A stretch of DNA of 64,000 nt from Tetradesmus obliquus. Its lineage: Eukaryota; Chlorophyta; Chlorophyceae; Sphaeropleales; Scenedesmaceae. Made by a program: the position numbers and the translations under genes. Numbering within the stretch: position 1 is the first letter of the stretch; each line of letters opens with the position of its first letter. Below are positions 1 through 18,113 of this stretch, piece by piece. The stretch lies in assembly GCA_030272155.1 (NCBI GenBank), contig CP126194.1, positions 2,657,501 through 2,721,500 on the forward strand, given 5' to 3'. A model generated the notes under the pieces. That model did not search any database. It had not been told where the DNA came from and saw only the letters and a program-made list of their open reading frames with translations.

Positions 1-2705
1 TCAGGTCCTGCTGCACTGCTGCCTGCTGGAAGCGCTCGCAGATGGGTGATGTGCGCAGCATGTTGAGTGACATGCGGGTCTCAAGGTCGCTGGTGTTGCT
101 GCGCAGCGGGCTGTGCTGGGCAGAGCTGCTGGTGGGCGTCACGCACCCTGCAGTCAGCAATGAAGCAGCCGCAAGTCAAACATTGAGGGGGGATGCTTGA
201 GCTCACCGCCGCAACTGGTGATGGCTGAGTTGTTGAGCATATGACCAGTGCTTGGTACGCACATTTGACACATCTGCCAGGGTAGTCAAGTTCATGCAGC
301 ACCTTGTGGCTGCGCTGCCCAACTTTCACCAAATCCAACACCACCCAGGACAGCACACACCTGTGTATGGCACATGGCTGCTGACCCACGCTCGCCAATC
401 ACCATCTGGTCCCTCGTCCTGCACAAAACGCTGCAGCTCCTGCAGCAATCCGGCTGTCTCTCGCGCAGCATCACGCGCCTCCCGCACCTGCAGGGAATCG
501 GAGAACACAGAGATGTTCTCTGTTGTGATCAAAACAACAGAGGCATGTGGGCGCGTACACCGCAAACATGGAGCAGAGAGCTGGCACAGGCGGCTGCTTG
601 CCGCTGTTGTTGACAGAGATTGCAGTTTGCATTGCGTTCATTACTGTGGGTAGGATGTGTGCCGGCCACGACTGATACGGGTGAGCATGGTAGCTGCTGG
701 CGCGGCAGGTGCTTCTGAGCAGCGCATGCACGCGGTGTGTACTTGCTCGGCACAGCTGCACGCGCACCTTGTCAAACTTGCAGCTCTGCGCGTCCAGCGC
801 AGACAGGCACCTGTGCGTCAAGCTGCTGGGGTCGCCAAGCTGCCAGCGCCCGTCTGGCTCCATGGCAGGCCCCAGCAGCAGCACAGCCGCACGCAACGCA
901 TCAGCTGCAGCGCGCCGCACAGCCCAGTCCTTGGCCGCCAGGCAGCCGATGATGCCGCTGCCGCTGCTTGCGGCCTGGCTGCTTGCTGCGTCGTAGCCTG
1001 AGGAGCTGCGGCGGCTGCTGGGCTGGCCAACCAGATGGTTGAGGTAGGGCAGGAAGGCGCTGGCGCCAGCCTGGACAGCAGCAGCGCACAGCGCAGATGA
1101 TACGGTATGTGCTTGCCATGTGCTTGCAGCACTGTGTGAGTGAGCATGCGGCAGGACCGAAGAACACTGGAAGGTGCTGTGCGCCACATCAATCACGAGG
1201 CTTTTTTAGGCAGGCAGCAGCCATGCAATGAAGCGCTCAACCAATCTTGACCTGCATACCTTGAGCAGCCCCACAGGTGCATGCGTGTCTGCGTATGTGC
1301 TTGCAATGGCAGCCAGCAGCGGCGCAGTGCCTTGGAACGTGGCGCTCTTGAGCATGCGCAGGATGAGCTTGACCAGCTCCTTGTCCAGTGGGCCTATGCA
1401 GGGAGCCACCTGCACAGTGTGCATGGACAGCCAGGCACTGTTTACAGCATTGCACACGTCTGCTACTTGGAAGCGCAGCAGGCTTGGGGTTGATAGTGCA
1501 ATGGCACAGTTGTTGCAGCGCTGCGCGAACTACTGCTGCACGCAAGCTGCGTAGGAGCCAGGCGGCTGCGCACTCCAGCTGCTGCTCTGGCTGCTGCAAC
1601 AAGTACGATCATGTGCTTTGCTGAGCTGCGCAGCCTTACCATGAGCAGTGCCTGGCTGGCACCGTGCTGTGCCTCTTTCTTCTGCTCTGCCAAGCACTCA
1701 AAGATGAGCTTGACGACTGGGCAGCTGCTGTTACCCGGCAGGGAGCTGCCTGCCGCGTCTGCAAGGGCCCATGCGTACGCTGCCAGCGCCTCACACGCTG
1801 CATCGCGCACCAGGCTGTCAGTGTCCTGCAAGCAGTAAACACCAGCCACGCACACAGAGCACCAACCCATGGTGAGTTATAATCTGCTTCACGAAGCCCA
1901 AAAATGGTGAAGAACTGCTGCTGCCACTGGTTTATTCATGCTGGCACCTTCATCATGCTTACTGCATCGTCACCAAACTGCAGCTGCAGTGGCCGGCTGT
2001 CGCCTCATGCTACCGTAGCTGATGTGACATCAACAAGCCTGATAGTCACACATGCTGCGTTGCTGTTAAGCATGGCCTGCATAGTGCCTAAGCTGCAGCT
2101 GGTGCAACCCAAGCAGCTCCGTTCTCACCTGCAGCTGCTTCTTCAGGTGTGCCAGTATCTTGCCTAGGTACTGCTGCACCACCACATCCGCCACTGGACA
2201 TGAGGGCTGGGGCAGCTGTGCCAGCACCTTGATGCACTCCTGCGAGCAGCAGCACCCTCGCACCTGGGCATGCAATCTGATCTATTCTGCTGTATACAGT
2301 AAACATGGTTGCTGCTGTTCAAGTTTGGGATTTACAACTCAACGCTGGAGCCAGAAACATGATGCTGTCTCCATTGCTGTTGCTGTACTTGCCTTTTTGG
2401 CAAAGGCTTTGGGTTCCCATGCGCCCGTGCTGCAGATGCTCTGCACTAGCGCCTGCAGGCTGTCATTATCCAGTGCCTGCATGCAAGAAGCGTGTCAGCT
2501 ACTGCACTGGCTCCTTCAACAGCAATAGCAGCAGTCAGCAGCAGTGTACCCTGATGATCACAGACAGCTCCTCAGCAGCTGCTCGCAGGGTGCTCTTTTC
2601 ATTAAGCTTGGTAAGGCAAAGAAGGATCTTAGTGCGGTGGTCCTTTTCGGCAAGGGCCGGGTTGGTGCCCGGTTTGTTGGCTCCGAGTGTGGTTCTCGTA
2701 GCCAT
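1..2705 (-). CDS. TORTIFOLIA1/SPIRAL2-like microtubule-associated HEAT-repeat protein (3' end outside window)
   Basis: Plant TOR1/SPR2 proteins bind microtubules through an N-terminal array of HEAT repeats. I read eight minus-strand exons: 2705–2550, 2476–2393, 2239–2129, 1825–1640, 1409–1260, 1070–768, 487–390 and 128 to beyond position 1. The frame stays open across all of them. Family-like stretches appear in order: a first helix with LTKLNEKSTLRAAAEEL, then KECIKVLAQL, then DTDSLVRDAACEALAAYAW, then LFECLAEQKK-type and AAKDWAVRRAAADALRA repeats, and SCKFDKVR. These match the family's typical 'DWATRKAAADTL' and 'CRFDKIKPVR' repeats. The ATG at 2705 is chosen because it opens directly into the conserved first repeat. 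The second intron appears to start with a GC donor (AG|GCAAGT at 2393/2392). Exon 8 is the least certain. The C-terminal half of the protein is not in the window. Confidence 0.8.
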
Positions 2706-3859
2706 GTGATCAGTTTCACAGGCTTGAAGCAAACATCCTTAATATGAATGAACAATTGATCATTTATGTAGTCACGCTTTGCCAGAGCGAAACGTGAGGA
2801 AAGATGCAGTGTGGGAAGACAGCTGTCTTCGGTCAAACCCTGTGTAACATGTGCTTTGCTGACGGTTCACCGACCACCTCTTGCAATGGCGGCAGCTGCA
2901 TACATAAGCACATAACCCTGATTGGCACTTGAATGGTGAGGGCTGTGTTCTGGAACGCTGACAGCTGAAAGCTGAGCTGCAACAGCACAAATCCTTCTCT
3001 TGATGTACAATTCCTGCAGTGTCGCGCTGCATGCCATGCATGATGGCGGTCATGTTGCTCATGACGTGCTGCCACCAGCAGCACACTTTGCATGATCCAC
3101 CCGGCAACTTGGGTGCCTCTGAGTTCAGGGTAGCACGGCACGAAATGTGTTTTGTGCGAGGGAGAGCGCAGGTCAGGAGGTACAGCACGTTGCACCGCTG
3201 TGCAGGGAAACAGGCACTACAAACAGCTTGGATGCTAAACCCAGCACGCAGGGCACAAGGACCTTGCCTGTGTCAGTCACCGCGCTATGCATCGGCTGAG
3301 ATTGCCGCCATGCACATGCACATGCTTATATACATGCCGGCTGAAGGCAAACAAGAAGTGCCCTGTACACGTGTTCACAACTTTGACCGGTCACGATCAG
3401 GCAGCAGCCGCACGCAACCTGGCAGCTTCAGCACATCACAGCTGCTGCAGTATGCTGCAACGGCCTGTGCTGCAGCAGCGCAAATGCACCCAAAGCGACA
3501 CACCCATATCTTCGCGTCTCCTGGTGCTGCCTTCTCCAAGATCACACAAGCTTGTCCACACCAGAGTCAGCAGCAACCCCAGCTCAAACCACCCAGCAGC
3601 CCTGCCACGTCATGGTGAGACAAGCAGAGCTAGATGGCCAACCGCAGCCCTGTCCTCAAGCTAGTCACGACCCGCAGCATGCCGCCAGACCACGTTGCAC
3701 TCAAGCCAGCGCACATGGACCTGCACACTGCTGTTCTCTGGCGCTGACAGCACATTTGCAGGCAACACCACGCAGTCATGTGGATGTGCGGCAAAGGAAC
3801 CAGGGCAAACTGGCAGCAGCGGCAACACCAGCAGCAGCAACCTGCACGTGTGCCTCATG
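2706..3859. other. Intergenic: promoter side of the TOR1-like gene and 3' flank of MCM6
   Basis: Both neighbours lie on the minus strand, so this stretch should hold the 3' UTR of MCM6 and the promoter and 5' UTR of the TOR1-like gene. Short open frames occur on both strands but none shows family-like sequence or a consistent splice structure. I see no RNA gene or clear element. Confidence 0.5.
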
Positions 3860-9985
<6,126 letters not shown>

Positions 9986-10786
9986 GTTTACAGTGTTGAT
10001 TTTATCAGTGTACAAGTCGTTATGGCATGAACACCGTAAGGCGGGCCAGGTAACTGAGGGATCAGGTGATAAAGAGAGTTTGCCGCGCTACTGCCCCTTC
10101 TTGTCAATGTGCTTGCTGTCCTCGTAACAGTACAAGCATAGTTGAAACCTTGCAATGAAGCTACAGCGCAGCGAATGCTGCAGGCGAAAACCGTTTTGGC
10201 GGGTAACACGTTTTCAATTTCAAGTAACAGTGTGATGAGTGAGAATGACTGATAGACAGCAAGCTTGTTGAACTTCGACGATGCAATGAAGCTATCAAAG
10301 TAATTCATTTCAATGAGCTTCGGCTGCTGCTCCTCTGCACAAAGTGGTGCCCAGGCGGACCACGGTCCCATCAACAGCAGGAGGGACACTCTCAACACGG
10401 ATGAGAAAGCAGCGCCGACGCCCCACATACAACCGCAACGCTTACCCTGAACCAATCATGGCGCATATGAGGAAGCAGCACTGACAGGCCTTGCAGCAGC
10501 AGCAGCAGCAGCAACAGCAGCAGTAGCAGCAACAGCTGCAAGCCAGAAGCGCATTGTTATGTTACCCAGTTCTGTTTTTATAGAGGCAGAGTGCATATGG
10601 TATGTATAGGGTACTTTTCCACCTGCACATCATCGATGCTGCAGATGTGGTGTCTTGATAGCACACCCATCCCGGCGGCAAGCACACGCTCAAGAAATCA
10701 AGACTATGCTGCCTTGTGCTGCGCAGGTGGCAGCAGAGCACTGAATGAAGTTAAGCAGCACTATCAGCAGCACAACAGCAGAAGCC
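9986..10786. promoter_or_regulatory. Divergent upstream region between MCM6 (minus) and F-box/LRR copy A (plus), with an E2F-like site
   Basis: About 800 bp separate the two divergent start codons. The 10-mer TTTTGGCGGG at 10194–10203 fits the E2F consensus, and E2F control of MCM genes in G1/S is well established in plants and animals. However, the same TTTGGCGGGT block sits in the duplicated upstream module of LRR copy C (about 22224–22234), so it may belong to the LRR module instead. A CAG/CAA run lies at about 10495–10530. Confidence 0.4.
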
Positions 10787-10790
10787 ATGT
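10200..10790 (+). repeat. Upstream module of F-box/LRR family, copy A
   Basis: Three blocks recur in the same order before all three LRR genes. Block 1 is GGTAACACGTTTTCAATTTC-like (about 10202–10245). Block 2 is a CAG run followed by AGAAGCGCATT (about 10495–10575). Block 3 is TGCGCAGGTGGCAGCA running into the start codon (about 10716–10790). The equivalents are at about 13918–14460 (copy B) and 22230–22810 (copy C). They may be shared promoter and 5' UTR sequence copied along with the genes. Confidence 0.7.
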
Positions 10791-12883
10791 CAGGCACAGC
10801 TCTTCATCAAGTGTTATGGGACGTAGACATATTGGGACTAGTGCTGCAGCATGTGCCGCAGCAGGAGCGCCTGCTGCGCTGTGCGCGCACATGCGCGCAG
10901 CTGGCGTGCAGCAGCCAATCAGGCCACCAGCAGCATTACACGCAGGGCAGATCCAGGGCACCTGCCGCAACAGTACCAAACTACTCTAAGAGTGGGCTAT
11001 TTTATGCCAGACTGGCTGGCAAAGCATGGCGGGATTGTCAGCAGCCTGCATGTTGACCTGGGCTCCAGCGACAAGTGGCAGGCGCAGCTGCGGCTGCCGC
11101 TGCAGCTTTTGCACAAGCTGCAACGCCTGCACCTGTCGTTCAATAGCAGCAATGAATGCGGAACCCGGAGCAGCAGCAGCGGCAGCAGCAACAGTTCGTG
11201 GGGGCCCCTTGCAGGCAGCCTCACAGCCCTGGTGCTGCAGCACTGCACGCTGCGGACATTATGCGGCGGCCTGGCAGCTGTGACAGCACTGACGGGGCTG
11301 CGCCGCCTGCGGCTGGAGGGTGCAGCGCTGCAGATGCAGTCGGGCCAACAGCTGACAGCAAGGAGCCGGTTCAGCCGAGTACCCTGCAGCAGATGACGCA
11401 CCTGACGGCCTTGTCACTGGCGGACACCAGGGCGCGCCACAACTGGGACAGCAGCAGCAGCAGCAGTGCTGAAGCAGTGCTGTCGGCAGTACAGGCGATC
11501 AGCAAGCTCACTGCGCTGCAGCAGCTGGAGCTAGCTATTGAGTACTGCACGGAGCTGCCAGCGCTGCCGGCTAGCCTGCAGCTGCCGCAGATACACAGCC
11601 AGCCTGGCTTTGCATGCAAGAGCAGCACAGGCGGCCTGCAGCTGTGCCAGCTAACAGGCCTGCAGCGACTTGAGCTGCACGGGATGGACAGTTTTGACGT
11701 GAAAGCGATGCACAGCCTGAGCCAGCTGCGGCACTTGGTGATAGACTTGCGGGGGCTGAACTACTTTGAGGAGTTGCTGCCTGTCCTGCAAGGTTTCACT
11801 CAGCTGCAGCACTTGTACCTGAGTTATGCTGACCCACGTGAGGCGTACAAGATCAGAGCCGTGGACATGGAGCCCTGGGATGCAATGCAGCTGAGGATGG
11901 ATGAGCAGCCGTGTGCTGCACTGACAGCGTCAACGCAGCTCACGCACCTGGCAGTCAAGGGCTTCCTGCCCGCAGATGCAGGGAGGCACATGTTCCCAGA
12001 GGGCCGCCAGCTGCCACAGCTGCACACGCTGTGCCTGGACTACGATGTGCTTGGCGCAGTGCGTGTTTTCGATGAGGAATCCCTATCCTGCATTGTCGCT
12101 GCCTGTCCCGCCCTGCACAGCCTGTACCTGGCCGACAGTATGGGTGGTTGTGGCCTGGCAGAGCTGGCTCATGCCAGCACGCTGCGTGACCTGTGCTGCT
12201 TGGGCGCGTGCGACACAGACGTCTCCTATGCACTGGTGCGATTGACGCAGCTGCAGCAGCTGGCTCTGCACAAGCCTGACTGGCTGACTGATACTGGTGC
12301 ATTGGAGCTGACTGTACTGACAGGCCTCACCAACCTCAGCATTACTGGCAGCAGCAGGATGACGGTGGATGACAGACCACGCTGCGGCTGGCAGCCTCGA
12401 ACGCTCTGCCTGACAAGCCAGGTGTGTTGAGGGGCCGCAGCATGGGCATCCACATCACACACACAATGTCATGCGATGCACGCTGATGATGACAGCAACC
12501 ATGCATCAGCAGCCTGGTGCAGCTAACCATGCCGGTGCGCACATACACTGCATGCCAGGCCTTTGTACAGCTGCTGTGCATGACAGGATCATCCCGCTGG
12601 TGATCAACAAACCTGTGCTTGCTGGCCAGATGCTGGCAGTTTGACATATTGTTGATTGACGGCTGCTTGATTCATGCTGCTGCAGTGCCGGCCACTCAAT
12701 GTGTGGCAGCAACTAAAGCAGCTGCTGACGCAGCACAGTACAGACGGTGCCTGCCTCAGGAAGCTGCTGGGAAAGCAGCAGAAGGCGGCTGCGCAGCAGC
12801 TGCTGCAGCTGCAGCAGGCGCAGGACACCATCGCAAGGCTGCAGTCGCAGCTTGCAGGTGGTGGGCAACAGCAGCCTGCCTGA
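10787..12883 (+). pseudogene. F-box/LRR family member A, frameshifted
   Basis: This copy aligns throughout with the intact copy B. The F-box part (LVLQHVPQQERL) begins at the ATG at 10787. At about 10891–10898 the sequence has one base more than copy B (catgcgcgcagctgg against catgccgcagctgg), which throws the F-box end and first LRRs into another frame. Around 11336–11380 a set of indels returns it to the first frame, and leucine-rich repeats then continue to a donor at 12421. The final exon, 12686–12883, encodes a Gln-rich coiled coil ending GGGQQQPA. The LRR parts remain well preserved, so decay is recent, or the sequence has errors, or undetected short introns exist. Members of this type would act as substrate receptors of SCF ubiquitin ligases; that is inferred from the domain pair only. 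Confidence 0.65.
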
Positions 12884-14196
12884 GGGGGGGCAGCAGGCTC
12901 TCACAGCGCGTGGCGTGCCCATGTTCCATCGGAGGAGTTGGGTTTGCCCTGCAGCCTAGAGCTGCACGTACATTTGTGACTGAGTGGCTCAGCTTTACAG
13001 CTAATCACATTACATGCGCGGCGTGTCAATGCAGAAGCGTTGTCTGGTATGTGTGCTGCAAGTGCTGTTGCGACTCCCGTGACGCATGCCACCGTCAGCA
13101 GTACTACCGAAGCACTCCACGTATGGTGGGGGAATGCATGCTGGACCCGCAGGAATGGGTCCATTCTATGTGTTGACAATGGTGTCTGACGTTCCGTCTG
13201 GCTCACATACTTGCATGCATCGCCATATGGCTGGGGCGGGGTGCTGCGTGTGCAGCATGCTGCGCGTGTTGACGGTGTGATGACTCACCACGTACCATTG
13301 AGCCTGCCACTGGCTCTGCAAACGGGCGAGGTACTTGTGTGTTACTTGCATCGGCTGGTACCACTGCCACTGGTGTCAATGTGCTATTCGTGTGACCCTC
13401 TTTGGCCATGTTTGGGGACGGGTGTCACAACGAGCATTGTATGAGTCACATTCCCAGCTGGTGTGCTTGTGGCGGGAGTAATGCGGCCAGCTAGCTGTTG
13501 CTGGCGCTGAAGAGCAGTCAACATTGTCTGATATCGAGTTGTCAATGCAACAACAGTTGTCGCTGGTGCTACTATTGCAGACGTTCCAAAGGTGACAATT
13601 TACATGTGACGTGCATGTTGTGTTGTCGACAGTGTAACTGAGTCAGATACTGCGCTTCGTGCATCAGAGCTCCACTTCGCACTGCTCAGTGTTCATTGGT
13701 TCTCCTCCCCTTGCCGGTGCCAGCCAGTGGATCAACAGTGTGCACCATGCAGTATGGTTGCACTCCATCACCCTTTGCTGCTGTACATGGCTGTCGTGTT
13801 CCACTTTGCCGCTTCTGCTCGTCTGCAACACAAGTTTATCCTGGCAGTCAATCAGTGTGCATACAATGCTACAAGGTGCACGTCAAATTAGATGCGTTGC
13901 GAGACAACTCTCTGGTGGGTGACACGTTTTTGAATTCCAGTGACAGTGTAAGGAGTGAGGAAAGAGAGACAAGCCTCAACCACAATCAATGGTGCAGTTC
14001 TGGTTGAAGATGTGTGGTTTTTCTCAGCCCACCTCCTGCAGACAAGGAGAGCTTACTTCGTGTCTAGGACTCCACTCCCTGTCGAAAGTCTCAGGTGCAG
14101 CGCCGGTACAAATCAGCTCAGCAAAGTTTACTTGCACGACCTCAAACTCTATAGTAGTGACAGACAGAGCTGATGTGAGTGGACGCCGGCAGGCCA

Positions 14197-14228
<32 letters not shown>

Positions 14229-14454
14229 GCTAGAAGCGCATTACTCTGTCACTCAGCAAACTGCAAATCTTCAATGCTGCGTACGTGATGTTTCAGCACA
14301 TATGACGTCACACTGAATGTACGCCCACACTTTCTTGATTTGAGAGAGGCTAGTTCTCGTATGGCCTTGTACTGCGCAGGTGGCAGCAAAAGCGTCGCAC
14401 TGAACAAAGCTGACCAGCAGCAGCACAACCAGCACAGCAGCAGTAACAGTAGCC
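12884..14454. other. Intergenic: 3' flank of LRR copy A and upstream module of copy B
   Basis: Similarity to the 3' flank of copy B continues past the stop codon to about 12980, showing that the duplication unit includes the 3' UTR. From about 13918 to 14454 lies the copy B upstream module: GGTGACACGTTTTTGAATTC at about 13918, a pure CAG run at about 14200–14227 followed by AGAAGCGCATTAC, and the pre-start block at about 14378. I see no gene between 12980 and 13900. Confidence 0.6.
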
Positions 14455-16827
14455 ATGTCAGGCTCAGCTCCGCATCAAATGATAGACGACATAGACATAA
14501 TGGCACTGGTGCTACAGCACGTTCCGCAGCAGGAGCGCCTGCAGTGCTGCGCGCTGACATGCCGCAGCTGGCGTGCAGCAGCCAACCAGGCCACCAGCAG
14601 CATCAGGTGCAGCACAGATGCAGAGCAGCAGCTGCAGACGGCATACAGCATAGCCTGGTCCCTGCCAGGCTGGCTGTCAGCTCACGGCAAGGGCATCAGC
14701 AGCCTGCACATTGACCTGGGCTACAGCGACTGGTGGCAAATGCACCTGCGGCTGCCGCTGCAGCGGTTGCAGCAGCTGCAGCACCTACACCTTTCACTCC
14801 ATGGCAGCAATCTATGCACCACTACAAGCAGCAGCAGCAGCAGCAGCAACCCTTTGGTTGCCCTTGCAGGCAGCCTCACAGCCCTGGTGCTGCAGCACTG
14901 CACATTGCAGGCTTCTTGTGGCAGCCTGGCAGCTGTGGCAGCACTGACAGGGCTGCATAGCATGCGGCTAGAGGGTGCAGCGCTGCAGCACATTGCTGCA
15001 GATGCAGTAGCACCGCCAGCTAGCAACAAGCAACCTGCTCAGGCAGGCATTCTGCAGCACATGACTCAGCTGACATCCTTGTCACTGGTTGACGCACCGC
15101 CTGGCCATGGCTGGGGCAGCAGCAGCAGCTATAGCAGGTTCAGGGCAGTGCGGGCGGCTTTGGAGTGCATCAGCAAGCTGACAGTGCTGCAGCAGCTGGA
15201 GCTAGCCGTCGACTACTGTGGGCAGCAGCTGCCAGCGCTGCCACCTAGCCTGCGGCTGCTGCATGTGCACAGCCAACCTGTCTGTCGGTTTGACAGCATC
15301 ATCAGCGACCCGCAGCTGTCACAGCTGACAGGCCTGACACACCTTGAGCTTCAAGGGTTGAGCGGTTTTGACCCAGAGACAGTACGCAGCGTGAGCCAGC
15401 TGCAGCATCTGGTGTTAGATTTGCCAGATCTGGATTACATTGAGAAGCTGCTGCCTGTGCTGGAAGCATTCACTCAGCTGCGGCACCTGCACCTTGCATA
15501 TGCAAACCCAATTGATAAGCGGAATGAACAAGAAGCGGATGACGGTGATGAAGGCGAGGAGGGGGACAATGACTGGCCAGACATAGATGAGGAGGCGTTT
15601 GCTGCGCTGACAGCGTCAACGCAGCTCACGCACCTATCAGTCAGGGGCTACATACCGGGAAGCACAGGACGTGACATGTTTCCAGCAGGCCGCCAGCTGC
15701 CACAGCTGCACACCCTGTGGCTTGATTGTGACGATCGCTGGTGGCCTTGCGTTATTCATGACGATTCTTTCCGGAGCATGGTCACTGCCTGCCCCGCGCT
15801 GCGCAGCCTCCGCCTAGCTAACATCTTGGATTCGGTCGATAGCCTGGCAGAGCTAGTGCGCACAACCTCGCTGCAGGAGCTGTTCTGCTGTCGTGTGTGC
15901 GACACAGAAGTCACGCAGGCGCTTGTGCGCATGACACAGCTGCGACGGCTGACATTGCACAATTCTACCAACCTGAGCGATGCTGGCGCGCTGCAGCTGA
16001 CTGTGCTGACAGGCCTCACCAGCCTGTGCATACAGGGCAGCTGCAGCATGACTGTGGGGCGGCTGCGGCCTCACAGGAGCTCGGAGGATGACGAACTCTG
16101 CTACTACTGCTCCTGGGGGCGCAGTGCAGAGGTTGACATCCAGCTGACCAGCCAGGTGTGTTAGGGCGAGCTCAATGAATGAACATGCATGCGGGATGTG
16201 CACAGCCTTGCATGGTAGCAGCAGACGAGCATTGCCAATAGCTGAGTTGCGCGTGCTAAGCATACGATTGTGCTGTAATGTTTTGTGCATGTGCACGTTG
16301 CTAGGGCTGTTGAGAGACGCGCATATGTTTTGTTCTGGTGGCATGCGCATGTGAGGGCAGTGTAATTCTTTTCTGCGCTGCATGTCAACAGCAGGTTCAG
16401 CTAGTTATGGGCAATCAGGCCACGCCACGCTGCACACATGCAAGGTGCTGGCAGAGCAGGGAAGTTTGCTTGTGCAAACACCTGAAGCACCACCCCACCT
16501 AGCATACCTGCGCCTTTCTACCACACCAAAAACTGGATGCGTACTGCCAGTTGACTTATAGCTGCTAATGTGTTGCTGCCCCTGCAGTGCTGCCCGCCTG
16601 ATGTGTGGCAGCAGCTCAGGCAGCTGCTGGCCCAGCACAGCACAGATGGGGCCTGCCTCAGGCTGCTGATGGATGAGCAGCAGCACGCAGCTGCACAGCA
16701 GCAGGAGCAGCTCCAGCAGGCGCAGCAGCAGCTGCAGGAAGCGCAGCAGCAGCTGCAGCAGGCGCAAGACACCATTGCACGGCTGCAGGCGCAGCTTGCA
16801 GGTGGTGGGCAGCAGCAGCCTGCCTGA
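14455..16827 (+). CDS. F-box/leucine-rich-repeat protein, intact copy B
   Basis: Two exons, 14455–16155 and 16588–16827, give a 646-aa protein. Residues about 10–45 resemble an F-box (LVLQHVPQQERLQCCALTCR then SW). From about residue 80 to 560 there are repeated Leu-rich units of the type LTGLTHLELQGL and LPQLHTLWLDCD. A short acidic stretch (GDEGEEGDNDWPDIDEE) sits near residue 365. The second exon encodes a Gln-rich coiled coil (QQLQEAQQQLQQAQ) ending GGGQQQPA. F-box proteins dock on SKP1 through the F-box and bind ubiquitination targets through the LRRs; the target here is unknown. The intron is bounded by CAG|GTGTGT and CTGCAG|TGC. It is the only fully open member of this local family and the reference for reading copies A and C. 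Confidence 0.85.
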
Positions 16828-18113
16828 GGGGGTGCAGCAGGCTCTCACAGCGTGTGGCGTGCTGAACGGCAGGGTGCAGGAGTTTGTGTGTGCCCTGCAG
16901 CCTGTGGCTGCATGCGTGCACTTTGATGTGCAGGTATCTGTAGTATATGAACAGCGTGTGCTGGATCTTCTTCAAGCTTCGAATTGTGTGCTGTTGCTGT
17001 TGAGATTCTTGTGAAGCGTGCTGGCGGTGGCAGTGCTTGTGAGTAACTGATTGACAGTGAATGCTGGCGTCTGTGAGATGTAATCATTCTTGACGCTGGG
17101 CCGAGGCAAACACATACCGATGGGACACAACACCCAACTGTCGGCGGGACACAAATATGCCACGTGCTGTTGACCAGATGAGGAAGTGACATCCGCAATG
17201 CTGAATTGCCAACAAGTGTGATGCACTTCCTCACAGCTCGAAGATCTCAAGCGATCTAAATCTGTACTGCCGCAACACAAGAACCCCCGCTATCAAACAC
17301 TTAGTCCACACATTAATTCTATACGAATCAATGCAGCCCAGTCAGGGCATGTCATGCAATCAAAACTGCTGCATCACACCAATGATGACTACTAGTCAGT
17401 ACTAATAGTACTGGGGTGGCCCTGTGTGGCCAGCCGATTGCAAAGGCCCCTGCCAACCTGCAAAGCTATCAAAACCGCCTCACCAAGCACTTAAAGTGCA
17501 GTGCCCAAGCTGGGCAGCATTCTGCGGATCCACATCCATCCTGCCGGCAACAACACGTGTGATGCATGTCACGAATGAGATCACTGTGTGTGGATTGATG
17601 TCAACAGCAACACCATTGACGCCCCTTGACAGAAAAAAAGTCTGATCAACCACCTGGACCAAACAGTGCAATACTTGCCCTCCGACATGCTGTCTGCTCA
17701 GCCTGATGACAGCGCAACTTGCAGAGGCGATGCGATGCAATGTTACGGAGACATCAAAAATACTGCAGGCACGCCAGGTGTCTCAATCCGTGACCCAGGC
17801 AAACCCGGGCAAACAGTGCAGTGCGCCCACTCAAACATGCTCGCTATACTGCAGCTTGCACGGCTGAGTTTATGCCAACATGTCAACATCAACTATGCAC
17901 TTCAGGTACCCTAAGCATGGGTGGACCCGGGCAAACAATGCAATGCGCCCAGTCCAACGTGCTATCAAAACATGCTTAGCATGGCGCAAGCTGCATAGCT
18001 GAGGTGATGCAGTCATCGAGGTAGCACAAAGTTCTATGCTAACCCAGCAGCATTTGGCCTTGGGTGGGTAGTATCGGCCACAGGCCCTAAGGCTTGGGAG
18101 TGGTAGCTGCGGC
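16828..18113. other. Intergenic with a diverged short repeat
   Basis: This lies between the 3' ends of LRR copy B (plus) and the GH16-like gene (minus), so both 3' UTRs should be here. An imperfect unit of about 45 bp containing GGGCAAACAGTGCAGTGCGC recurs at about 17800–17845 and 17925–17962. A more diverged relative (ACCAAACAGTGCAATAC) is near 17657. I recognise no gene. Confidence 0.5.

Noticed and set aside
17480..17740. Minus-strand open frame with a protein-like stretch (VVDQTFFLSRGVNGVAVDIN)
   Set aside because: Too short to identify, no linked exons; possibly a fragment of a lost gene, but not supportable.
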